A stretch of 64,000 nucleotides of DNA from Erinaceus europaeus (taxonomy: Eukaryota > Chordata > Mammalia > Eulipotyphla > Erinaceidae), in assembly GCF_950295315.1 (NCBI RefSeq), contig NC_080180.1:65150592-65214591 (forward strand), read 5' to 3'. Both the position numbers and the translations under genes were made by a program. The notes below the pieces were generated by a model. It saw only the letters and a list, made by a program, of their open reading frames with translations. It made no database searches and was not told where the DNA came from. The stretch's first letter is position 1. Each line of letters starts with the position of its first letter. Below are positions 56,030 to 64,000 of the stretch, one piece after another.

Positions 56030-56035
56030 CCCCAG
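56030..56035. repeat. Retroviral target-site duplication, right copy
   Basis: CCCCAG, same as 46,958-46,963. Host L1 sequence resumes with 'tctgtttctgtttttcc', matching 'cctgtctctatttttcc' in the paralogous L1 at 19,145. Confidence 0.85.
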
Positions 56036-56140
56036 TCTGTTTCTGTTTTTCCATAGTGGGGTAGGGCTCTGGGGAGGTGAGGTTCAGCGACATGTTGGCA
56101 AGGTCATATGTCTAGAGATATCAGGATGAAATTGTAGTAG
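56036..56140 (-). mobile_element. L1 3'UTR (-), right half
   Basis: Continuation of the L1 fragment at 46,430-46,957 after the retroviral insertion. How far it extends beyond about 56,140 is unclear. Confidence 0.6.
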
Positions 56141-56433
56141 CATCTCGCTGGCTGAAAATACTGAGCAAAGACAAAATGTTAATATGAACCAAGGAGAAGA
56201 TGAGAATAGGTATCTTTTGGTGTTAACAAACTATCAAGTCTATATTTTAGGGATATTCCTAGGGGCCCATGACTTTAGTAAATTGTGCTTGAGTTTGATA
56301 CTTAACATGAAGATAAACTAGAAATATTGTCTGGAAAGATGTAGTCAGGGTTGAAAATGGAACTAGAAAGCTGAATTAGGGCAGAAGAAATCAGCTTCAA
56401 AACTTTATATATATATCTTTAGATCTGTGTATC

Positions 56434-56472
<39 letters not shown>

Positions 56473-57110
56473 CACCTATATATCTATATGTCTCTTAAGC
56501 ACATTGATCTGGCCCCAGTCCATGTCTATTCATATTTAGCACAGAAGCCTGTAGAAAGTCTGAGTACCTGTTCCTCTGAGCTCACAGTCCATTGTCACAG
56601 CTGGGAAGCTTTTAGGCGACATTCATTTCAGGACCAATTTTCCTTCCTCCAGTGGAGTAGGAAGACCCAGCCACCCTCTGATTGGGACAGTGCTTACTTT
56701 TGCTACTTTATAGTGAGGGTGAAGTCCTGGAGAGGCCCACAAAAGGGCTTCTGATGACATCCCTGATGGAAAGGATGTTAAAGAGAGGGATTTGGTAGAG
56801 GTCCAGCCCCACAGTATCTATGGGGGAATCCAAGGATAAACTGATGAGGGTGACAGGTGATGAGGTGGCATGGTTTTCGTTAAGAAACTCATTCACTTTT
56901 CAGTAAATAAGTCCCCCACTTTTTTTTTTACTTACATGCAAACTAACAGATTTAGCTAGTAAATGTTATTTTATTCAATTTTTAAAAACAAATATACCAT
57001 AAGTATTTGTACTCCAAGTATTTGGATTTTATGTGACTTGTGTTTGTTTAGGTTTTCTTTTCTTTTTTTTTTTTTCATAAACCATAACTAAGCAGTGCTC
57101 TGGTGTTCTT
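56141..57110. other. Intergenic DNA without recognised genes
   Basis: Holds a (TATC)n block at 56,433-56,472. The 88-codon frame at 56,488-56,754 has no motif. Confidence 0.45.
56433..56472. repeat. (TATC)n microsatellite
   Basis: About ten ATCT units. Confidence 0.95.
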
Positions 57111-57111
57111 T

Positions 57112-57420
57112 TTTAATTAATTTATTTTTAAATTTTAAATGTATTTATATATTCCCATTTGTTCCCCTCATTATTTCTTTTCTTGTAGTTATTATTGGTG
57201 TTGTTAATGATGTCCTTGTTGTTGGATTGGACAGAGAGAAATGGAGAGAGGAGGGAAGACAGAGAAGAAGAGAGAAAGACACACATGCAGACCTACTTCA
57301 CCTTCTGTGAAGCTACTCCGCTGCAGGTGGGGAGCCGGGATCTGGAACTGGGATCCTTCCTCCAGTTCTTGCGCTTTGTGCCACACTTGCTTAACCGGCT
57401 ATGCTACCACCAGAGTCCCA
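57112..57420 (-). mobile_element. ERI SINE, short-tail (-)
   Basis: Antisense tail 'ttcccatttgttcccctcat', body, inverted B-box decayed to 'atctggaactggga', end 'gctaccaccagagtccc'. Confidence 0.85.
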
Positions 57421-57719
57421 ATATTTATTTTATATGAGAAAGAAAAGAGAAAGAGAAAAAGAGGTGACACCACTCAGGCACATATGTTGCCAGAGATGTA
57501 ACTCAAGACCTAATGCTTGAGAACACGATGCTTTATCCATTGTAACATTTACCAGACGATTTGACTTCTCCAAAGAAAAATGTATATAGCCTTAGTGTTG
57601 TGATTAAAAGATAGAGATAGAGAAACAGGGAGAGAGAGATTGAAGGAGACTGCCACAACAAAGGTAACACCACTGCAACCAGGCCACTTCAAGCCTGGCT
57701 CACTTTGTGATGAATAATC
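57421..57719 (-). mobile_element. Two older SINE fragments (-)
   Basis: 57,421-57,560 carries 'gagatgtaactcaagaccta' and 'cgatgctttatccattgtaa', antisense of the head type at 27,040. 57,590-57,719 carries 'aagatagagatagagaaaca' and 'actgccacaacaaaggtaac'. Both are decayed. Confidence 0.45.
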
Positions 57720-58240
57720 AACCCTAATCCTAACCCATGACCCTAACCCTAACCCTAACACTAACCCTAACCCCTAAACCCTAACCCTAACCATAATCCC
57801 TAACCTGAACACTAATCTCTAACCCTAACCTAACCCAATCCCTAACCCTAGCCCTAACCCTAATCCCTAACCCTAACCCTAATCCCTAACCCAAATTCCT
57901 AATCCGAACCCAAATGCTAACACTAACCCTAACTCTAATCCCTAACAGTAATCCCTAATCCGAACCCGAACCCTAACCTTAGCCCTTAACTCTAACCCTT
58001 AACCCCTAACCCTAATCCCTAACCCTAATCCTAATCCCTAACCCTAATCCCTAACCCTAACCCTAACCCTAACCCCTAACCCTAACCCTAACCCTAACCC
58101 TAACCCTTAACCATTAACCCCTAACCCCTAACCCTAATCCCTAATCCCTAACCCCTAATCTCTAATCCTAATCCTAATCCCTAACCCTAACCCTAATCCC
58201 TAACCCCTAACCCCTAACCCTGAACCTAACCCTAACCTAA
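57720..58240. repeat. Interstitial telomeric repeat array
   Basis: About 0.5 kb of CCCTAA units on the + strand, with many CCCCTAA, CCTAATC, CCTTAA and CCGAAC variants. The longest perfect stretches are only four to six units. Degeneracy is spread throughout, so this is an old internal telomere-like block and not a chromosome end: unique DNA continues on both sides. Confidence 0.95.
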
Positions 58241-58624
58241 TAGCTAAACGAACTATTTCACTGGCCCCGTCGCCTTTGCTTTTCTATAAGATTAGATAAT
58301 CTTTTCTATAAGATTAGATATCATGACTATGAAGCTTTCTAGTAATTGACTATGTTCAGAATGTTTAGATATTCATATGACTCCTCACACAAATGTCTTT
58401 TTGTTCTGACAAAACATTGGCAGATATTCCTTATGCTTCTGTCCTGAATAATCTATTAAAGCTTTATCTCTTCTTGACTCATTATTTTCCAGTTATTGGA
58501 AAGGATTTCTTTTCCTTGTTTTAATTTTCTGATACCTTTTCAAACATTCAGGCATGCCTAAAATATACTACAGATAAGAAATTGTGCTCTTGACATTAAA
58601 CATCATAATGACTCAAGATGACAA
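58241..58624. other. Intergenic DNA without recognised genes
   Basis: Begins with a short local duplication 'ttttctataagattagata' at 58,281 and 58,302. No gene signal. Confidence 0.45.
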
Positions 58625-58775
58625 AGTATTAGAAATATTAAAAAAAGTTGCAAGATACGAAATCAGTGCACAAAAACGTATTGCAAATGAACTAGAATAT
58701 TAACCTGGGAAACAACCCCTTTATAGTTCACAATGAAGAGTTAAAAAATGTCAGAATAATTTTAGTCAAAAAGTG
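58625..58775 (+). mobile_element. L1 ORF2 fragment (+)
   Basis: 'aaaaagttgcaagatacgaa', 'atcagtgcacaaaaa' and 'caacccctttatagttcaca' follow the L1 ORF2 order. Confidence 0.6.
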
Positions 58776-60428
58776 AGATATTAGTTAAAAAAGAATAAAA
58801 AACTTGGTTAATTTTATTTAAAGCTACACATACACTCATAGAGTTATTTGGAATATTATGGGATAATAACAATATTTATTATTTTTAGAACACTCAAATG
58901 CCATGATATACCTTAGATAAATTGTTTATGATTTCACCATTCTTATTCACACCCAATTCAATTTTATTAAATCATCTTACGTGAACTTAAATGATACTAC
59001 TTCACAGAAGTGAATTTGCATTGTCTTAACATAATTTGTAAGTTGGAGATCAAAAGATAAGTGACAGGTCACCAAGTGGAAAACCTGAACTTGAAAGAGG
59101 ATAATAAATGTCCATGATAACATAAAGTAGACAAAAAAAATAGTAATCTAGTTTAGTGATGGGAGATTTCATTTTCTCTACAAAAACTGAAACTTTTGAG
59201 TGGTACAGGATGATAAAATATAGAATTATGGATGAAATAAAGAATTATTGACCTTGTATGTCAGAAATCCTAATGGGACCAGTCCTATCCAATCTCAGAG
59301 AAAATGTGCCCTCAGTAGATTAGAAACAGCAAAACTACTTGGAGCAAGTGACCCCAGGATTCAATTCAATATAACTTGGAACAGTGACCTAAATGCTCTA
59401 TCAGGCTTAGGGCTTGAATGCTCCAAGGCATATTTTCAAGGTGTAAGAGAAGGAATGGAAAAAGTAGTCTAGGAAATAATCAGATGAAACCAGAGCACTC
59501 GAGGATAGGGGAAAAATAATAATAACACTGTCCAAAGCAGATTAAAATAAAGAAATAGAAATAAAAGAATGCATACATACTCAGCAACTTAACTTGACCA
59601 GTGGCTCTCAACAAGCATTGTATTTTGCTTGAAGGCAAATGAAGTGTTCTCCTCTTCCTCCTCCACTAATATAGTTCTTAGTGGTCATCCTATATTAATG
59701 CCACTGATAATTAAATTCTATATTAAACCAGGCACTATACTCTTCTCCTGAAGAATGAATGGAAGTTAGCAATAATTCTTATTGGGTAATAAAGCTCTTC
59801 TTTAGGAAATGGAACAAAGAAATTATTCCCTAAAGCTTATCCAAAAGGAAGAGGGGAAAAAACAACTCAAGTTTTATTAAGTTGTTAAATAAAACAGTAG
59901 GCAGAGTTGGGAAAGTCAGTCTATTAAATAAAGAAATTTAGAAATGTAAAAATATTAACTTTTTATTGAGGAAAAATGGCATTTTGATGAGCACTGAGTT
60001 GTGACTTAGCTAGCACCTGTCCTGGCCAGTATCACTTCTGTTTCTGGTGTGAAAGTCTGACAGGAAGTCCTTAGTGCAAGTGAAGACAGCTGGAGCCTGC
60101 TCAGAAGTTCTGCGGTCTTTATTCACTTTGTCTGCAACAATGATGCAGAAGGCACATGCTCATAGGCATACCATCAGTAGCCAAGATCCACTTGCAAGGA
60201 ACCTATAGTTAGAGTACTTTCACAATAATAAGAGTCAGTTATCCTAACAATTAAATTTACCAGATTATCATTTACAAACAACTGAATTTTTTTTTTAACA
60301 CTTGTGAACAAAATTATGAGTTTAGCCCTTTGTTTTTCAGTGGTTGGACATCTGTGTTCTCATGTCAGCTTTGGCTTCAGAGTGACCTGGATTATCTAGT
60401 AAATCAAATTTGTGATTTCTATTATTAT
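58776..60428. other. Intergenic DNA without recognised genes
   Basis: 59,000-59,480 may be older L1-derived coding DNA (short + frame at 59,248-59,472), but I cannot place it. Confidence 0.35.
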
Positions 60429-60429
60429 T

Positions 60430-60655
60430 ATTATTTTCCTTTTTCTTAAAAGTTTTATGAATTTATTACTGGATAGAGACAGAGAGAAATTGAAAGGGGA
60501 GATAGTGAGAGAGAGAGAGAGAGACAGAGAGACACTTGCAGCCCTGCTTCACCACTCGTGAAACTTCCCCCCTGCAGGTGGGAACCAGGGACTTGAACCT
60601 GGGTCCTTCTACACTATAAAGTGTGCACTTAACCAGGTGCACCACCACCTAATCC
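60430..60655 (-). mobile_element. Old ERI-like SINE (-)
   Basis: 'aatttattactggatagaga', (GA)n at 60,508-60,525, inverted B-box-like 'cttgaacctgggt', end 'gcaccaccacctaatcc'. Confidence 0.85.
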
Positions 60656-61764
60656 AATTTATTCATGTCTTTATTTTGTTTTAGGAAAAGTATATTTTCC
60701 TCTAACCCTGTATTCTCTTTAAGAACAGTAAAAAAAAACTTATGTTATAATTTTATAGATTTTTCTTCACAATGTCCACAAAATCGCACCTAATATTTTC
60801 CTAGCTAAAACACCGTTGCCATGGACAATATGTGTAGATGGGTAAATCATAGTTATACAAATGGGAGACTGCTAGATGTCGGTCCTATATAATAGTTAGC
60901 GCTTTTATTACAGAAAGATGTGCCTGAATGAACACTTAAATTTTTCATGTCAGTCACTACCGTTACAGCACAGCCAGGCTACAAAGTCAGTTCAACTGAG
61001 GCATCTAGTCCTGCAGAATCAAGGGTTCTCTCAGGGACAAGTGGCATCCTTTCCTCAATTAAAGACTGGATGATTTGAAGTGTTAAGTAAGTTTATAGGT
61101 CTCACTTTCAAAAGTAGGCATTGGTGGTTCTTGACCCAGTCTTTGCAAATTGGGAAAATATTCAGATGAATGTTGGGGACCTACATTCAGTTTAAAGGCT
61201 GGGACATTTTGTTTGCATCACTGAAGACAGTGATATCGTTTTTACAAAAATATACATCTAGTACCTATAGAAAGTTAAATGGACTGCCTATATTTCTGGG
61301 CTGAGATATGATTGTCCTAAGGAATGATTGACAAGATGAGATCCATCCTTGAGGAAAGAGTGGAGTTCAGAATGAACTTAATCAATGAGTGGTGAAGAAG
61401 AAAAGAAAAGAACACTGCAGATGCAAAAGTGGGAATCCCTTTTATTTTTATTTGCTTATACTGACCTTTGAAGCCTTATGCTTTCAGTGTAGACCAGACT
61501 TAAATGAATAATCAGAACAAAAGCTCTGACAGGAACATTCTGAACCAACCGCATTGGCTGGGTAAATGAGACTCCATTAATTAACTTTAGTTAATTGGGC
61601 TTCTTGACTCAATCTGAGAAGTTATGAATAAATGCTGTGTGTGGATTAATTATAAGTGCAGTGTAGTGTCAAAGCAAAGTTGGGTATACTAGGAGGAAAG
61701 CGGGAAGGGTGGAAATTGAGAACCATGCATTTATCAAAGCAGTCTTGTCAATTCTTTCTATGGG
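60656..61764. other. Intergenic DNA without recognised genes
   Basis: No coding signal. Confidence 0.45.
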
Positions 61765-61765
61765 C

Positions 61766-61947
61766 CATGAAAGACGAAGAGATGTAGAATAGGAGAGGGA
61801 GGGATGGAGGAGAAAGATTGAGTGATGGGTGAGAAACACCAGTCAAGAACCATCCCCCACTCCCACAGGTGGGAACCAGAGGCTTGAACTCATGTCCTTG
61901 TGCACGGTGACATGTACACTCTACCAGATGAGTCACCGAACACCCAA
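61766..61947 (-). mobile_element. Old ERI-like SINE (-)
   Basis: GA-rich body, 'cacaggtgggaaccagaggc', 'cttgaactcatgtccttgtg', end 'gatgagtcaccgaacaccc'. Diverged. Confidence 0.65.
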
Positions 61948-62503
61948 AATTACACCTAAAATTACTCTCTAACCATTTTGTCTCTTGTAATAGACATGAA
62001 TTTCTTGAGAGCAAAATGATGATAAATTATCTATTTTTTATTTGAAATAAAGACAGGTTTTGTGTGTAAGACATTGGCACCAAATATTAATAAAGGACTA
62101 TCACGGAAATAAACCAACAATTTATTAACCTCAGCCAAATAATTCCGCCAAATACTTCACAAAGGTGTTGGCAGAGACTTTCCAGGAGGCAGGATTTTTG
62201 AATTCCTCCACAGAGGTACTAGGATCTGGATTTAAGTGTCCTCAGTGTATTATCAGTCACTTATGCATTATAAATGAGCTGCGAATCATGAAGACCGCCT
62301 TAGAAAAGGCAATGTATTGATTTATTTTCTTTTACATCAAAATGCTAATATATTATCTCTTTTGGAAAGCATTAAAAATTGCTACAGAAACACATCTCAG
62401 AGTCATAACATGTTTAGGAAATATTTGTTAACTTCTATTTCTACTTTAGATCAAGGATACAAAAAATTTTTTTAAAGCTAGTAAACAGTAGAAATTGAAT
62501 CTA
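61948..62503. other. Intergenic DNA without recognised genes
   Basis: No coding signal. Confidence 0.45.
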
Positions 62504-62785
62504 GGGGGAGTCAGGTGGTGGTGCAGTGGGCTAAGTGCAGGTGGGGCAAAGCGCAAGGACCAGCTTAAGGATCCCAGGTCAAGCCCCTGTCTCCCCACCT
62601 GCAGGGGAGTCGCTTCACAGGTGGTGAAGCAGGTCTGTAGGTGTCTGTCTTTCTCTCCCCCTCTGTCTTCCCCTCCTCTCTCCATTTCTCTCTGCCCTAT
62701 CCAACAATGACGACATCTATAACAACAACAATAATAACTACAACAATAAAAAACAAGGGCAACAAAAAAGGGAATAAATAAATAT
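62504..62785 (+). mobile_element. ERI SINE, short-tail (+)
   Basis: Head 'gggagtcaggtggtggtgca', body complete, tail 'gggaataaataaatatatat'. First of a run of four SINEs. Confidence 0.9.
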
Positions 62786-62789
62786 ATAT

Positions 62790-63013
62790 ATATTTTTAAA
62801 TATTTATTTATTTTCCCTTTTGTTACCCTTGTTGTTTTATTGTTGTAGTTATTATTGTTGTTACTGAAGTTACCTGCAGACCTGCTTCACCAGCGGCTTG
62901 TGAAGTGACTCCCCTGCAGGTGGGGAGCCGGGGGCTCGAACCAGGATCCTTATGCCGGTCCTTGCACTTTGTTCCACGTGCGCTTAACCCGCTGCGCCAC
63001 CGCCTGACTCCCA
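62790..63013 (-). mobile_element. ERI SINE, short-tail (-), internally deleted
   Basis: Antisense tail to head but lacking the GA-rich body between 'gttgttactgaagtt' and 'acctgcagacctgcttcacc' (about 70 bp missing). Ends 'gccaccgcctgactccc'. Confidence 0.9.
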
Positions 63014-63021
63014 AATAAATA

Positions 63022-63320
63022 TATATTTAAAATTTTTTAAAATATTTATTTATTTATTTATTCCCTTTTGTTGTCTTTGTTGCTTTATTGTTGTAGTTAT
63101 TATTGATGTCGTCGTTGTTGGACAGGACAGAGAGAAATGGAGAGAGGAGAGGAAGACAGAGAGGGGGAGAGAAAGACAGACACCTGCAGACCTGCTTCAC
63201 CGCCTGTAAAGCGACTCCCCTGCAGGTGGGGAGCTGGGGGCTCGAACCGGGATCCTTACTCTGGTCCTTGCGCTTTGCACCACGTGCACTTAACCCGCTG
63301 CACTACCGCCCGACTCCTCC
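63022..63320 (-). mobile_element. ERI SINE, short-tail (-)
   Basis: Complete and young: (TTTA)n tail at 63,035-63,062, inverted B-box 'ctcgaaccggga', end 'ctaccgcccgactcc'. Confidence 0.92.
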
Positions 63321-63369
63321 AAATAAATATTTTTAAAAAGAAAAAAGAAAAGCAAAGAAATTGAATCTA

Positions 63370-63580
63370 GGGTACTAGGCAGTGGCTCACCTGGTTGAGC
63401 ATACATGCTGCAGTGCACAAGGGCTCAGGTTCCAGCCCCAGTCACCACCTGTAGGGGGATAGCCTTGAGAGTGGTGAAGCGGGGTTGCAGGTGTCTCTGT
63501 CTCTCTCCCTACCTCCCTCTTCTCTCACTTTCTGGCTGTCTCTATCCAGTAAATAAAGATAATAATAAATAAACAAATTG
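63370..63580 (+). mobile_element. Old ERI-like SINE (+)
   Basis: Head 'ctaggcagtggctcacctgg', B-box-like 'caggttccagccc', end 'cagtaaataaagataataat'. Confidence 0.85.
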
Positions 63581-64000
63581 AACCTATATAAAAATTCTGA
63601 TTCACTGAATCCAGTGGGCTTTGTATTGCGAAAATAAGTAAAACAAATAGTTTAAGACTCACTACTAATTCTATAATACTCAGTGAGATTACTAATCACA
63701 AAATACAATGTAATTTAGGAAAGATAGCCAGTGAGAAGCTATTACTAAAACTTTCATGGTTACAAGATTAATTCATAAAAGGCAAAGCTTTCTAAAATAG
63801 ATAGTGGCTTTGTAATTTGTTTGAACAGAAATGTCTACAAGTTAGAAAATTGTATTTCCTTAATGAAAAATCAAATGATTTTTTTTAATGTATAAAACTG
63901 TTGTCTCTATTCTCCATCTCAGTTAATTTGAAAAAATAGTCTACGAACAGTATATGCTTCCTGACAAATATTATTTTGAGACGCCATAATCAACTACAGA
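63581..64000. other. AT-rich intergenic DNA
   Basis: Nothing recognised. Confidence 0.5.

Noticed and set aside
57720..58240. True chromosome end
   Set aside because: Unique and repeat-derived DNA continues on both sides and the units are degenerate.

Overview
This window is nuclear DNA from a mammal, most probably a hedgehog (Erinaceidae). The call rests on dozens of copies of a tRNA-derived SINE with a cloverleaf-like head and a body reading 'cacctgcag...gcaggtctgcaggtgtctgtctttctctc' that I recognise as the hedgehog ERI family. L1 fragments with a matching lineage-specific 3'UTR support it. The DNA is AT-rich and repeat-dense. I found no convincing host exon, promoter, CpG-island gene start or RNA gene. 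The region reads as intergenic or deep intronic.

Layout. 1-28.8 kb is a dense mosaic of SINEs of three kinds: ERI short-tail, ERI long-tail with an extra '(c)ctccaggag...ccctggaggc' module, and an unrelated 'cataatggttatgca' tRNA-like family. Older SINEs, 5'-truncated L1 pieces and microsatellites are mixed in. At 16.4-16.9 kb lies an antisense 3' end of a BovB/RTE-like LINE. 28.8-34.6 kb is conspicuously poor in recognisable repeats. 34.6-36.5 kb holds L1 3' ends and two large microsatellites: a (CTTCTC)n block abutting an RTE-type 3' end, and about 600 bp of (TCTATG)n inside an old L1. 36.5-46.9 kb is ordinary intergenic DNA with SINEs and L1 3' ends.

46,964-56,029 is the most interesting object, a class II (betaretrovirus-like) endogenous retrovirus with a rearranged body. 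The outer LTRs are in + orientation, begin TGT, end ACA, and are flanked by the same 6-bp duplication CCCCAG. A tRNA-Lys-type primer-binding site follows the 5' LTR and a polypurine tract precedes the 3' LTR. Yet gag-pro-pol runs on the - strand between them. A third, U3-truncated LTR with its own PBS-like site and splice-donor-like sequence lies at 53.64-54.01 kb, in + orientation. After it comes a GC-rich internal region unrelated to gag-pol. Sequence just after pol on the - strand resembles sequence before the 3' LTR on the + strand, so the locus looks like two related elements, one coding and one non-coding, joined head to head. The coding part is defective: gag lacks its N-terminus, pol has one in-frame TGA in the integrase zinc-binding region, the integrase catalytic Glu is replaced by Lys, and env is almost absent.

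57.7-58.2 kb is a degenerate interstitial telomeric (CCCTAA)n array of about 0.5 kb. 58.2-64 kb returns to AT-rich intergenic DNA and ends in a cluster of four SINEs. All boundaries were read by eye. Family names are recognition, not database hits.
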